This document shows, one piece after another, positions 1 to 9,110 of a stretch of 64,000 nt of DNA. Each line of letters starts with the position of its first letter. Position 1 is the first letter of the stretch. The DNA comes from Cloacibacterium caeni. Lineage in GTDB: Bacteria > Bacteroidota > Bacteroidia > Flavobacteriales > Weeksellaceae. Location of the stretch: assembly GCF_907163105.1 (NCBI RefSeq), contig NZ_OU015321.1, positions 558,001-622,000 on the forward strand, in the 5' to 3' direction. Made by a program: the position numbers and the translations under genes. The notes under the pieces were generated by a model that saw only the letters and a program-made list of their open reading frames with translations, was not told the DNA's origin and did no database searches.

Positions 1-303
1 GAAATTGATATTAAAGATACCAAACTTGGACTAGACCAAGCTTATCAAAACGCAAAAGCTCAGATTGAAAATAGCCTTGCAACTTTAGAAAGCCAAAAAG
101 CGAATGTGAAATTGGCAGAAGATGTTTTAGCAAATACAAAAAGCAATTATCAATACGGTTTGGCAACACTTACAGATTTATTAGACGCCGAAAATTCTTT
201 AGTACAAGCTAAAAATAACTACACAACAGCGATTTTAGATTATAAAATTGCCGAAGTACAATACTACAAATCAAAAGGAGAACTTAAAAATTATTTAAAA
301 TAA
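1..303 (+). CDS. TolC-family outer membrane efflux protein (C-terminal fragment)
   Basis: Last 100 residues of a TolC-type outer-membrane channel; the gene begins before the window and reads open from base 1. The visible part is a helical repeat rich in Ala, Asn and Gln, with the typical end of the family: NYQYGLATLTDLLDAE, then N-Y-based heptads and a YYKSKG tail. It lies 6 bp before the periplasmic adaptor gene, so it is the exit duct of the RND pump encoded next. No promoter is visible in between. Confidence 0.9.
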   Translation, partial: EIDIKDTKLGLDQAYQNAKAQIENSLATLESQKANVKLAEDVLANTKSNYQYGLATLTDLLDAENSLVQAKNNYTTAILDYKIAEVQYYKSKGELKNYLK

Positions 304-309
304 ACTATA

Positions 310-1371
310 ATGAAAAAAACTTTAATATATATTGTTATTGCAGCGGTTTTGGTAGGATTGGCTGCTTATAAAATCTCAAGTAATAAGAGTAAACAAGAGG
401 CGGAAGTAGCGGAAGTAGCAAAAGAAGTTGATAAAATTAACGTAAATGTTGTTACCGTTCAATACGAAAGCATTAATACAGATTATACAGCAAACGGAAC
501 TTTTCTTCCAAAACAAGAAATGAATCAATCTTCTGAAATTTCTGGTAGAATTGTAAGTGTTTTGGTAAAAGAAGGTACTAGAGTAGGTGCTGGTCAAACT
601 TTGGCAACCATCAAAAGAGATGCAATAGATGTAGATGTTTCTCAGGCTCAGAACAACTTGCAAAACGCTATTATAGACAATCAACGTTACGAAAATGCCT
701 ATAAAACTGGAGGCGTTACTAAGCAGCAATTAGATAACTCAAGATTGCAACTTAAAAATGCTCAGGCTGCTGTAAGAGCTCAAAGCGTTAGAATTAGTGA
801 TACCAGCATCCGCGCAGGAATTAGTGGAACTATTAATAAAAAAATGGTAGAACCAGGAACTGTGGTTTCTCCAGGAACTCCAATGTTCGAGATTGTAAAT
901 ATCAACAGTTTGAAACTTTCTGTTTTAGTAGATGAAAGTCAGGTTGGGAAAATTCAATTAGGACAACAAGTTGCTATTAATGTAAATGTTTTGCCAGAAG
1001 ATTCTTTCAGTGGTAGAATTACATTTATTGCGCCTAAAAGTGATGCTTCACTGAATTTCCCTGTAGAAATTGAAGTTCAAAACAGAGGAAACTTAAAAGC
1101 TGGGATGTATGCTACTGCAATTTTCCAAACGAATAATGGTGCTGAAACTCAAAATATGTTAACTGTACCAGCTACAGCATTCGTAAACGGAGTAAGTTCT
1201 GGGCAAATTTTTGTAGCTCAAAACGGAGTTGCTAAATTGATTAAAGTTACACCTGGAAAAGTGTATGGCGATAAAGTTCAAATCTTAAATGGTCTTAAAA
1301 ATGGAGACCAAGTGATTACCAGTGGACAAATTAACCTAGATAATGGTTCTAAAATTAATATCATAAAGTAG
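310..1371 (+). CDS. RND efflux periplasmic adaptor (MFP/HlyD type)
   Basis: 353-residue membrane fusion protein linking an inner-membrane RND pump to TolC. An N-terminal signal/anchor helix (about residues 4-20) is followed by a barrel-sandwich half-motif (GRIVSVLVKEGTRV, near residue 80), a short coiled coil (about 105-155), the second lipoyl half (GTINKKMVEPGTVVSPG) and beta-barrel and membrane-proximal domains ending GDQVITSGQINLDNG. Starts with ATG 6 bp after the TolC stop and ends 1 bp before the RND gene, so translation of the three genes is probably coupled. Substrate is not readable from the sequence. Confidence 0.93.
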   Translation: MKKTLIYIVIAAVLVGLAAYKISSNKSKQEAEVAEVAKEVDKINVNVVTVQYESINTDYTANGTFLPKQEMNQSSEISGRIVSVLVKEGTRVGAGQTLATIKRDAIDVDVSQAQNNLQNAIIDNQRYENAYKTGGVTKQQLDNSRLQLKNAQAAVRAQSVRISDTSIRAGISGTINKKMVEPGTVVSPGTPMFEIVNINSLKLSVLVDESQVGKIQLGQQVAINVNVLPEDSFSGRITFIAPKSDASLNFPVEIEVQNRGNLKAGMYATAIFQTNNGAETQNMLTVPATAFVNGVSSGQIFVAQNGVAKLIKVTPGKVYGDKVQILNGLKNGDQVITSGQINLDNGSKINIIK

Positions 1372-1372
1372 T

Positions 1373-4300
1373 ATGAAGTTAGCAGAAATATCGATTAAAA
1401 GACCATCGTTGGTTATTGTATTATTTACATTGCTAACGTTAGGAGGACTTTTGAGCTATTCTATGATGGGATACGAGCTCATTCCAAAATTTGAAACCAA
1501 TATAGTAACTATTTCTACCGTTTATCCAGGAGCTTCTCCTAGTGAAGTAGAAACATCTGTTACCCGAAAAATTGAAGATGCTGTAGGTTCTTTAGAAAAC
1601 GTAAAAAAAGTAGAATCTTCTTCATACGAAAGTTTGTCTGTTATTATGGTTCAGCTTAATAATGGAGCAGATGTAGATTATGCGCTTAATGATGCTCAGC
1701 GTAAGGTAAATGCTATTTTGGCAGACCTTCCAGATGATGTAGATGCGCCTTCTCTTAATAAATTCTCTTTGGACGATATGCCTATTATCACCATGAGTAT
1801 TTCGTCTGATAAATTAAATAATAAAGAACTTTACGACCTTTTAGACAAAAAAATAGAACCTATTTTTTCTCGTGTAAATGGTGTGGCACAAGTTGACCTT
1901 GTTGGTGGACAAGAGAGAGAAATTCAGGTAAATATTGATGATAAAAAATTGCAAGGTTACGGACTTTCTATTGGCGAAGTGCAACAGGCAATCCTTACTT
2001 CAAACTTAGATTTTCCTACAGGTAGTTTAAAAACCAGAGTTAATAAATCTACCATTAGATTATCTGGTAAATATAAATCTGTAGCAGAAATGAGTAATCT
2101 TGTGGTTTCTAATAAAAACGGAGCTCAAGTTCGTCTTTCTGATGTAGCAACTGTTTTTGATGCTCAAAAAGATGTTGAAAAATTAGCAAGATTTAATCAG
2201 TTTCCTACTATTTTAATGCAGGTTAAAAAACAATCTGATGCTAATGCTGTAGCGGTTTCAGAAAGCATTCAAGAAACAATAAAAACAGTAGAAGACGGAT
2301 ATAAACTGCAGGGTGTAAAATTAAAAGTAGTAAACGATACTACAGATTTTACATTAGAATCTGCAGACCACGTTATTTTCGATTTATTTTTAGCTATTGT
2401 TTTGGTGGCTATTGTAATGTTATTGTTCTTGCATAGTGTTAGGAATGCTTTTATTGTAATGGTTTCTATTCCAGCTTCATTAATTGCAGCTTTTATTGGG
2501 ATGTATCTCATGGGATATACCCTAAACTTGATGAGTTTATTAGGACTTTCGTTAGTTGTGGGGATTCTGGTAGATGACGCGATTGTGGTTCTAGAGAACA
2601 TCTATCGTCACATGGAAATGGGAAAAAGCAAAATTAGAGCAGCTTATGATGGTGCTGCGGAAATTGGCTTTACCGTTGCTGCTATTACTTTAGTAATTGT
2701 GGTAGTATTCTTGCCAATTGCGATGAGTACAGGTCTTGTAGCTAATATCTTGGCACAATTCTGTGTAACCGTGGTTATTGCAACATTATTATCATTGTTG
2801 GCTTCTTTTACCATTATACCTTGGTTGTCATCAAGATTTGGAAAACTACAACACCTTACAGGTAAAAATGCTTTTGAAAAATTCATTCTTTGGTTCGAAA
2901 AACAATTAGATAACTTTACACATTGGATTACAGGATTATTAGAGTGGTCTCTTAGAACTACTTTCAGAAGAGTATTTACAGTTGCCGTTACATTTGTTGT
3001 TTTGATTTTGTCTTTCATGTTAGTGAAATTCGGTTATATTGGTGGAGAATTCTTCCCGAAAACAGACCGTGGACAGTTCTTGGTTCAAATGGAATTGCCA
3101 AAAGATGCAACCATCGAGAAAACAAACCAAATTACTTTAGAAGTTGAAAGGTTTTTAAGAAAAGATAAAGATGTAGTAGATTTAATTACAACTGTTGGTC
3201 AACAATCTACTGGTTTTGGAGGCATACAAGCAACTACTTATCAATCTGAAGTTCAGGTGAATTTAACAGATAAATCTGAGCGTTCTGAAAGCACAGATAT
3301 TAAATCTGCAAAAGTAAAAAGAGCTTTAGAAGAAAAATTTACAGGAGTTGAATTTAAAACTGCTCCAATTGGTATAATGGGTGCGGAGAATGCTCCTATA
3401 GAAATGGTAGTTACCGCTCCTGATAATGCTACGGCTGTAAAAGAAGCAACAAGAATTTTAAATTTATTGAAAAAAGTTCCGGGTGCGGTAGATGCAGAGT
3501 TATCTACGGATACAGGTAATCCAGAAGTTCAGGTAAATTTAGATAGAGATAAAATGGCGTCTTTGGGCTTAAATCTTTCGAGTGTAGGACAAACAATGCA
3601 AACAGCATTCAACGGTAATACAGACGGAAAATTTAAAGCTGGAGAATATGAATATGATATTAATATTCGTTTTGCTGATAATAGCAGAAAATCTATTGAA
3701 GATGTTAAGAATTTAATTTTTACTAATTCTCAAGGACAGCAAATTCGTTTGAGCCAGTTTGCTGATGTTAAAATGGGTTCGGGGCCTAGTTTACTAGAAC
3801 GTAGAGACAAATCTCCGTCTGTAAAAGTGAAAGCTAAAGCGGTAGGAAGACCTGTAGGAGATGTTGCAAACGAATGGGCAAACCAATTTATGGATGGTAA
3901 AGATAAACCCGCAGGAGTAGATTACATCTGGAGTGGTGATATGGAAAACCAACAAGAAGGTTTCGGTACATTAGGTATTGCTTTGTTAGCGGCTATTGTC
4001 TTAGTTTATTTGGTAATGGTATCATTGTACGACTCTTTTGTATATCCATTTGTAGTATTGTTTTCAATTCCGTTGGCGATGATTGGGGTAATGCTCATTT
4101 TAGCACTTACAGGTAATTCATTGAATATTTTCACCATGTTGGGGATGATTATGTTGATTGGTTTGGTAGCGAAAAATGCAATTTTGATTGTTGACTTTAC
4201 CAATGCCAGAAAAGCAGCAGGAGTTAATACTCACGATGCTTTAATACAAGCAAATCATGCTCGTCTTCGTCCTATTTTGATGACTACAATTGCCATGATT

Positions 4301-4558
4301 TTCGGGATGTTGCCAATTGCTTTAGCAAACGGAGCAGGAGCTGAGATGAACAAAGGTCTTGCTTGGGTAATTATTGGTGGTTTAACGTCATCATTATTCC
4401 TTACATTAATTATTGTACCAATTGTTTATTCATTGTTTGACTCTGTTTTAGTAAAAATGGGCAAACATGAAAAAGTAGATTATGAAGCTGAAATGAAAGC
4501 AGATTACGTACACAAAGAACTAAGTGAAGACGGCTATACTCCGAAGCATTTAGATTAA
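1373..4558 (+). CDS. RND multidrug/solvent efflux permease (HAE1/AcrB type)
   Basis: 1061-residue proton-driven inner-membrane exporter, normal length for the AcrB family. The N-terminus (IKRPSLVIVLFTLLTLGG) is the first of twelve membrane segments. GASPSEVETSVTRKIEDAV is the conserved porter-domain start, and two large periplasmic loops separate helices 1-2 and 7-8. Helix 4 carries GLSLVVGILVDDAIVVLEN with the adjacent Asp pair used for proton relay; LIGLVAKNAILIVDF and RLRPILMTT are the matching C-terminal half motifs. Last gene of the TolC-MFP-RND operon; a hairpin terminator follows at about 4645. Confidence 0.95.
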   Translation: MKLAEISIKRPSLVIVLFTLLTLGGLLSYSMMGYELIPKFETNIVTISTVYPGASPSEVETSVTRKIEDAVGSLENVKKVESSSYESLSVIMVQLNNGADVDYALNDAQRKVNAILADLPDDVDAPSLNKFSLDDMPIITMSISSDKLNNKELYDLLDKKIEPIFSRVNGVAQVDLVGGQEREIQVNIDDKKLQGYGLSIGEVQQAILTSNLDFPTGSLKTRVNKSTIRLSGKYKSVAEMSNLVVSNKNGAQVRLSDVATVFDAQKDVEKLARFNQFPTILMQVKKQSDANAVAVSESIQETIKTVEDGYKLQGVKLKVVNDTTDFTLESADHVIFDLFLAIVLVAIVMLLFLHSVRNAFIVMVSIPASLIAAFIGMYLMGYTLNLMSLLGLSLVVGILVDDAIVVLENIYRHMEMGKSKIRAAYDGAAEIGFTVAAITLVIVVVFLPIAMSTGLVANILAQFCVTVVIATLLSLLASFTIIPWLSSRFGKLQHLTGKNAFEKFILWFEKQLDNFTHWITGLLEWSLRTTFRRVFTVAVTFVVLILSFMLVKFGYIGGEFFPKTDRGQFLVQMELPKDATIEKTNQITLEVERFLRKDKDVVDLITTVGQQSTGFGGIQATTYQSEVQVNLTDKSERSESTDIKSAKVKRALEEKFTGVEFKTAPIGIMGAENAPIEMVVTAPDNATAVKEATRILNLLKKVPGAVDAELSTDTGNPEVQVNLDRDKMASLGLNLSSVGQTMQTAFNGNTDGKFKAGEYEYDINIRFADNSRKSIEDVKNLIFTNSQGQQIRLSQFADVKMGSGPSLLERRDKSPSVKVKAKAVGRPVGDVANEWANQFMDGKDKPAGVDYIWSGDMENQQEGFGTLGIALLAAIVLVYLVMVSLYDSFVYPFVVLFSIPLAMIGVMLILALTGNSLNIFTMLGMIMLIGLVAKNAILIVDFTNARKAAGVNTHDALIQANHARLRPILMTTIAMIFGMLPIALANGAGAEMNKGLAWVIIGGLTSSLFLTLIIVPIVYSLFDSVLVKMGKHEKVDYEAEMKADYVHKELSEDGYTPKHLD

Positions 4559-4644
4559 AAAAAATCAAATTTTTGGAAATCAGAATCTAGCAATTATTGC
4601 GAAATTCTCTATTTCATAGTTTTGTTTTAATAGTTTATTTTGAG

Positions 4645-4679
4645 AATTCCCTCCAATTTATTTGGTGGGAATTTTTTTT
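4645..4679 (+). terminator. Rho-independent terminator of the RND operon
   Basis: AATTCCCTCC (4645-4654) pairs with GGTGGGAATT (4664-4673) with one mismatch and is followed by a T run. It lies about 90 bp after the RND stop codon. Confidence 0.75.
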
Positions 4680-4749
4680 AAAATACGTAGAATGTAGTAT
4701 TTTAATTGTTAGTAAATGAGGGTAACTTTAAGGTACAAAAAACACAAAG

Positions 4750-5620
4750 ATGAAAACAAAACTCTACATGTTTATAATGGGAGTGTTTTCCATTATTCTC
4801 ACATTCTCACAGGTAGGAATTAACACTACAGAGCCTCATGAATCTTCAGTACTTCATCTCAATTCTAGTGATAAAGGTTTTCTTTTACCTTACTTTAATA
4901 TTACAGATTTGAATCTTAAGTCACCCGTAATTTCCCCAACTATTGCAGAGGGTTTACTTGCTTATAATACCAATACAACTACAGGAAAAGAAATTTATTA
5001 TTGGGATGGTACCAAATGGTCTGGTTTAGGTCAAGTCAATTTCACCAATATTTATAATAGTGTTATCAAACCAATGAATGCGCTTTTAAATGATGTAAAT
5101 ACTTACGTTTACAATTCTACTCCATTTAGTGCTCCTGGTTCTCCAAAATTGAAATTATTTGATTGTGACTATGGTAGTGGTGATGACATAATTCTCAATA
5201 ATCCCCTATCTGCAGCGCCTAATAATTTTGTAATCTGGGATAATGTTAACAAGAAAATTAATGTTCCTCAGCAATTATTAGGACAAACAATGACAATCAA
5301 TATTTCTTTGAAAATATCAAGAAACAACTTCTAATTCTGATGCTTCTCGATTTGTAGCATATACAGGTAATGCTGTTGTAAATACTTCTACAGGAAATTA
5401 TACAGGAGGAAGAAAAATTAAAGATTTAATGTTTAAAAAAACCAAAACTAGTAGTTTTCCTTATGTAAGAGACGAATTGGTACTTTCACCAATAGTCGTT
5501 ACACAAGAAATCATAGACCATGGAATTATTCTTTACATTGGTAGTGGTGATAACTCTCCTTTAAATTTTTATGAACCAGTTCTTACCATAGATTATGGTG
5601 TAGTTAATATTACATTATAA
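4750..5620 (+). pseudogene. Frameshifted secreted flavobacterial surface protein
   Basis: Two overlapping reading frames make one protein. The first (4750-5334) has a signal peptide and the motif VGINTTEP...SVLHLNSSDKGFLLP followed by YYWDGTKWSGLG, a head common in secreted Bacteroidota proteins. It stops after ISLKISRNNF. The +1 frame continues directly as KYQETTSNSDASRF from base 5312 and runs to 5620 through beta-rich sequence. Removing one A from the AAAA run at 5311-5314 joins both halves as ISLKYQETTS into a protein of about 289 residues. This is a recent frameshift or a sequencing error; programmed shifting is unlikely at so weak a site. A strong terminator follows. Function unknown. 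Confidence 0.75.
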
Positions 5621-5670
5621 AACAATTTTAATAAAAAAAAACAACTCTTTGAATACGCTATTGATTTAGC

Positions 5671-5705
5671 AAAACAGTTGCAATGAAAATTGCAACTGTT
5701 TTTTT
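5671..5705 (+). terminator. Terminator with GAAA loop
   Basis: A perfect 14-bp stem, AAAACAGTTGCAAT (5671-5684) with ATTGCAACTGTTTT, is closed by a GAAA tetraloop and followed by T residues. It ends the frameshifted gene unit. Confidence 0.9.
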
Positions 5706-5753
5706 ATGATATAAAATAGGTTTAATTATTAATCTTGGCATTTTAGGAATTCC

Positions 5754-5761
5754 TAACTTTG
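5754..5761 (+). promoter_or_regulatory. -7 box TAACTTTG for the ThrE-like operon
   Basis: Matches the Bacteroidota TAnnTTTG box; a TTG at 5735-5737 is suitably spaced as the -33 element. It places transcription start near 5766, which rules out the upstream TTG codon at 5759 as the start of the next gene. Confidence 0.7.
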
Positions 5762-5779
5762 CGCAGTAAAAACTTAAAG

Positions 5780-6574
5780 ATGAAATCAGAAATGTTGCAA
5801 GAGAAACCTTTAATCGAAAAATATAATGATTTACTCTTAGATATAGGCTCTACATTGATGGTTGCAGGTGCACATTGTGGTAGAATAGAACGAAATATAA
5901 AACGTATTGCAGATGTTTTCGGGGTAGATATAGAAATCTTTTATTCTTTCAATGGAATTATTCTCACCACTAAAATGAGAAACAACCCTTCGGAAACCGC
6001 CACTCATTATAAAAGATTGCCAAGTCATGGTGTACATTTCGGGATTCTCAACGAAATAAGTTTGCTTTCTTGGAAGGTGGTGAGCGATCATCTAGATTAT
6101 CCACATATTAAAAGAGAGTTTGAAAAAATTAAAAAACTTTCTCATCATAAACGAATTCAAATTGTTCTAGGAGTAGGAATAGCTTGCGCATCTCTTTGTA
6201 TTTTAGCCAAAGGAGATTTTATAGATGCCACTTTTGCGTTTTTTGCTTCTATGCTGGGATTAATTGCCAGACAAGAAATTTCAAAACGAAAATTTAATGT
6301 GATGTTAGCAATTAGTGGTGGAGCATTTGTTACCAGTTTTATCGCTTCCATTAATGTTTTTTATGGAATAGGAGCACTCCCCGAAAAAGCATTGGCTACT
6401 TCAGTGCTGTATTTGGTTCCGGGTGTTCAATTGGTGAATGCCGTTATAGATTTAATCGAAGGATACGTTGCAACAGCTATTGCAAGAGGTTTTTACTCAG
6501 GATTTCTCTTATTGTGTATTGCTGCGGGAATGGCTTTGAGTATTCTAATTTTTGGAATTAATAATTTTTACTAA
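5780..6574 (+). CDS. Threonine/serine exporter N-terminal domain protein (ThrE/DUF1212)
   Basis: 264 residues. Family members make up the large half of split ThrE-type amino-acid exporters. A soluble head has the conserved GSTLMVAGAHCGRIERNIKRIA motif region and a strand-turn region before about five membrane helices from residue 130 onward (VLGVGIACASLCIL, ATFAFFASMLGLIAR, AISGGAFVTSFIAS, LVPGVQLVNAVIDL, LLCIAAGMALSILIF). The ATG at 5780 is chosen because the -7 box lies at 5754-5761. The stop is followed after one base by the partner gene, so the two form an operon. Substrate (Thr/Ser) is inferred from the family. Confidence 0.85.
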   Translation: MKSEMLQEKPLIEKYNDLLLDIGSTLMVAGAHCGRIERNIKRIADVFGVDIEIFYSFNGIILTTKMRNNPSETATHYKRLPSHGVHFGILNEISLLSWKVVSDHLDYPHIKREFEKIKKLSHHKRIQIVLGVGIACASLCILAKGDFIDATFAFFASMLGLIARQEISKRKFNVMLAISGGAFVTSFIASINVFYGIGALPEKALATSVLYLVPGVQLVNAVIDLIEGYVATAIARGFYSGFLLLCIAAGMALSILIFGINNFY

Positions 6575-6575
6575 A

Positions 6576-7088
6576 ATGGATTTTTTTCTACTGGTCATAA
6601 AAGATTTTAGCTTCGCATTTTGTGTAGCCATTGGTTTTGGAAGTTTGTTTAACACGCCAAACAGAGTTTTATTAATCGCAGGATTATTAGGTGGTTTAGG
6701 TCACGCTTTGCGTTTTACTTTGTACGAAGGAGTTGGTTTAGGATTAATAACTTCTACACTTTCCGGAACTGTTCTTATTGGTTTATTGGGAATTGTTTTG
6801 GCGCATAGAGTTCACACTCCGCCTATTGTTTTTACCATGCCAGCTTGCATTACCATGATTCCCGGAATGTACGCCTACAAAACCATGTTGGGCTTCATTC
6901 GATTGACAGACGAAAGCGGATTAGTCAGAAATCCTCAAGATTTAGACAATACTTTTCACAATTTGGTTCTTACTGCTTCTTTATTGTTTTGTTTGGCAGT
7001 CGGAATTTCCATCGGTGTATTGCTTTTCAGACAATCGAGTGTAAAAATGCTGAAATTTGCCCACAAAAGAAAAATAGAAAACGATTAG
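6576..7088 (+). CDS. Threonine/serine exporter small subunit (ThrE/DUF3815)
   Basis: 170 residues, almost wholly membrane embedded: four to five helices including FAFCVAIGFGSLFNTP, LLIAGLLGGLGHALRF and TLSGTVLIGLLGIVLAHR, then the conserved PACITMIPGMYAYKTM segment characteristic of the DUF3815 half of ThrE. The ATG at 6576 directly follows the partner stop (6572-6574), so translation is probably coupled. The end overlaps the convergent ABC ATPase gene by 4 bp. Together with the preceding gene it reconstitutes one ThrE-like permease. Confidence 0.85.
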   Translation: MDFFLLVIKDFSFAFCVAIGFGSLFNTPNRVLLIAGLLGGLGHALRFTLYEGVGLGLITSTLSGTVLIGLLGIVLAHRVHTPPIVFTMPACITMIPGMYAYKTMLGFIRLTDESGLVRNPQDLDNTFHNLVLTASLLFCLAVGISIGVLLFRQSSVKMLKFAHKRKIEND

Positions 7089-7795
7089 TCTTCTATTTTT
7101 ACGCTGGTATAATGAGCAAAAGCTTCTTCTAAATTATTGAATTTCCCTTTGAAATCTGCAATATCAGCATCTTGAACAATGTTTCCTTGATGAATCAAAA
7201 TCACTCTAGTACAGAGCGCTTCTACTTCTTGCATAATGTGAGTAGAGAGAATTACGGTTTTTTCTTTGCCAATTTCTTTAATTACATTTCTAATTTCTAG
7301 AATTTGATTCGGGTCAAGACCATTAGTAGGTTCATCTAGAATCAATAAATCTGGAGCATGAAGAATCGCTTGAGCTAGGCCAACACGCTGTTTGTAACCT
7401 TTCGATAATTGAGAAATTTTCTTTGATTTTTCGGGAGTAATACCTACTAAATCTATGATTTCATCTACTTTTTCTTTAGAAATTTGGTGAATATCTGCCA
7501 CGAATTGCAAATATTCTTTCACATACATTTCCAAATAAAGTGGATTATTTTCTGGCAAAAAACCGATTTTTTTCTTTACTTCTGTTTCGTTTTCGGTAAT
7601 GTTTTTTCCATCAAAAATAATTTCTCCTTCATCTATTTTTAGAGCACCCACAATAGATTTCATCAAGGTAGACTTTCCTGCACCATTCGGTCCTAAAAGT
7701 CCTATGATTTCATTTTTGTCAATATCTAAATTGATGTTGTGAAGCGCTGTTTGTTCACCAAATTTTTTTGTAAGATTTTTGATTTCTAAAGACAT
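7085..7795 (-). CDS. ABC transporter ATP-binding protein (GldA-like)
   Basis: 236-residue cytoplasmic ATPase subunit. Walker A GPNGAGKST (near residue 35), a Q-loop region with LPENNPLYLEMYVKEYL (the segment that resembles GldA-type ATPases), signature QLSKGYKQRVGLAQA, Walker B LLILDEPTNGLDPNQ and switch STHIMQE are all intact. It is shorter than GldA proteins of about 300 residues and no permease gene lies nearby, so assignment to gliding machinery is only a possibility. The whole 5' leader appears to be a degenerate heptad array (7798-7825) behind a -7 box at 7832-7839. Confidence 0.85.
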   Translation of the reverse strand: MSLEIKNLTKKFGEQTALHNINLDIDKNEIIGLLGPNGAGKSTLMKSIVGALKIDEGEIIFDGKNITENETEVKKKIGFLPENNPLYLEMYVKEYLQFVADIHQISKEKVDEIIDLVGITPEKSKKISQLSKGYKQRVGLAQAILHAPDLLILDEPTNGLDPNQILEIRNVIKEIGKEKTVILSTHIMQEVEALCTRVILIHQGNIVQDADIADFKGKFNNLEEAFAHYTSVKIED

Positions 7796-7797
7796 AA

Positions 7798-7825
7798 GTA
7801 ATCCGTAATAAGAAATAGTAATTTG
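7798..7825. repeat. Degenerate heptad array (4 units)
   Basis: GTAATCC-GTAATAA-GAAATAG-TAATTTG on the plus strand, period 7, starting 2 bp from the start codon of the minus-strand ABC gene and filling its leader. The units are degenerate, so this is the weakest of the heptad arrays in the window. Confidence 0.4.
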
Positions 7826-7831
7826 TTAACG

Positions 7832-7839
7832 CAAAAATA
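7832..7839 (-). promoter_or_regulatory. -7 box TATTTTTG for the ABC ATPase gene
   Basis: Reverse complement of CAAAAATA; start of transcription would be near 7828, about 33 bp before the ATG. Confidence 0.6.
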
Positions 7840-7910
7840 GAGATAATATTTTGAAAATAGAGTTCCGTAAGAACGATTGATTTTATAAAATTGGAATTTC
7901 TTCCAAAAAG

Positions 7911-7939
7911 AAAATCCCAAGAAAATTCTTGGGATTTTT
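7911..7939 (-). terminator. Terminator downstream of tRNA-Arg
   Basis: AAAATCCCAAGAA (7911-7923) pairs with TTCTTGGGATTTT (7926-7938); the innermost pairs must open to form a loop. It begins directly after the 3' end of the tRNA on the minus strand and is followed there by a T-rich stretch. Confidence 0.75.
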
Positions 7940-7940
7940 G

Positions 7941-8014
7941 TGACCTCGACAGGATTCAAACCTGTAACCTTCTGAGCCGTAATCAGATGCGCTATTCAGT
8001 TGCGCCACGAGGCC
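7941..8014 (-). tRNA. tRNA-Arg (anticodon ACG)
   Basis: A 74-nt cloverleaf reads on the minus strand. The acceptor stem GGCCTCG pairs with CGAGGTC (one G-U pair). The D arm is closed by GCGC/GCGC, the anticodon stem TCTGA/TCAGA holds the loop TTACGGC (anticodon ACG), and the T arm is ACAGG-TTTGAAT-CCTGT. Discriminator A; the CCA end is not encoded. In bacteria the ACG anticodon is normally edited to ICG and reads CGU, CGC and CGA. A TATATTTG promoter box lies just upstream (8028-8035). Confidence 0.97.
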
Positions 8015-8027
8015 GAAATTCGGTTTG

Positions 8028-8035
8028 CAAATATA
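8028..8035 (-). promoter_or_regulatory. -7 box TATATTTG for tRNA-Arg
   Basis: Reverse complement of CAAATATA, 13 bp before the mature 5' end of the tRNA, leaving a very short 5' leader for RNase P. Confidence 0.6.
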
Positions 8036-8059
8036 ATGCTTTTTTGCTTTCTTTGAAGA

Positions 8060-9106
8060 ATGAAATCATATTTTTTTGCTTTTTTTGCGTTATTGATGGT
8101 AATTTCTTGTAAAAAAGAAACTTATCAATTGTCCACAGATTGGATTGTTATTTCTAAAAACATTCAGTTCAAAGAAAATGGCGATTTTTTACTTTTAAAA
8201 TCAGGAAAACATCAGTATAAAATTCCTCATTCTAAATTGCCCTACCAAAAAATTATGTTGCTGAATGCTAGTTTGGTTGGTTATTTTATAGAATTAGGTG
8301 CAGAAGAAAAAATCATTGGCGTTTCCAGTCCAGAATATATTTTTTCAGAGAAAATACAGAAATCAATCCAAGAAAATAAAATTCAAAACATCGGAAACGA
8401 ACAAAAATACAACGTAGAAAAAATCATTGCGTATCAACCAGATGCTATTTTCACCAATTACGTTGCTAGTTTTGAGAATACTTATGAAATTCTGAAGAAA
8501 AACGGAATAGAAATTATCTTTATTGATGAATATTTAGAAGAGAAACCTTTAGAAAAAGCAAAAATAATAGAGGTTTTCGGTAAACTTCTCGGTAAAGAAA
8601 AAGAAGCATTAGAAAAATATTCAGAAATTGAAAAAAATTATAATTCGTATAAGAATTTAGCAGCAAAATCTACGAATAAACCGCAAGTTTTGACCAATGA
8701 AATCTACGGAAATCAATGGTTTGTAGCAGGTGGAAACTCTCAAATCGCACATTTTATAAAAGATGCAAATGCCCAATATATTTTTGGGGATAATTCAGAA
8801 TCTAAATCTACCCCGAAAAGTTTCGAAGAAGTCTTTTCTAGAGCCGAAAATGCAGAATTTTGGGTAAATGTAGGAAATCATAAAAACAAGAAAGATTTAC
8901 TCCAAATCAACCCGAATTATGCGAAGATGAAAGTCTACAAAAAAGGCGATATTTACACCATTGCTGGTAGAGAAAAAGGTTCTGCCAATGATTATTTCGA
9001 AAGTGGAGTAGTGAGAGCAGATTTAGTTTTGAAAGATTATATAAAAATTTTTCATCCAGAGATTTTTCCAAAAGATTCATTATTGTATATGAAAAAACTG
9101 AATTAG
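8060..9106 (+). CDS. ABC transporter substrate-binding lipoprotein (siderophore/cobalamin type)
   Basis: 348-residue periplasmic lipoprotein. The signal peptide ends in the lipobox VISC (Cys about residue 17). The mature part has the two-lobed helical-backbone (TroA/BtuF-like) pattern: lobe 1 with LGAEEKIIGVSSPEY and YQPDAIFTNY, a long linking helix around residues 170-200, and lobe 2 with NEIYGNQWFVAGGNSQIAHF. The family binds Fe-siderophore, heme or cobalamin for an FecBCD-like importer. No permease or ATPase gene adjoins it, so the ligand is open. The promoter is not clear; the gene starts 45 bp from the divergent tRNA. Confidence 0.85.
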   Translation: MKSYFFAFFALLMVISCKKETYQLSTDWIVISKNIQFKENGDFLLLKSGKHQYKIPHSKLPYQKIMLLNASLVGYFIELGAEEKIIGVSSPEYIFSEKIQKSIQENKIQNIGNEQKYNVEKIIAYQPDAIFTNYVASFENTYEILKKNGIEIIFIDEYLEEKPLEKAKIIEVFGKLLGKEKEALEKYSEIEKNYNSYKNLAAKSTNKPQVLTNEIYGNQWFVAGGNSQIAHFIKDANAQYIFGDNSESKSTPKSFEEVFSRAENAEFWVNVGNHKNKKDLLQINPNYAKMKVYKKGDIYTIAGREKGSANDYFESGVVRADLVLKDYIKIFHPEIFPKDSLLYMKKLN

Positions 9107-9110
9107 TCGT

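Noticed and set aside
5311-5314. Programmed ribosomal frameshift at AAAA
   Set aside because: Four A residues without a heptameric slip site, a stimulatory stem or a Shine-Dalgarno-like element; mutation or sequencing error is simpler.
6845-7132. Open frame inside the small ThrE-like gene
   Set aside because: Alternative frame of a well-supported membrane protein gene; composition shows no coding signal of its own.
7891-8112. Open frame running across the tRNA region
   Set aside because: It is translated through tRNA-Arg and the terminator; the translation is the shadow of those structures.
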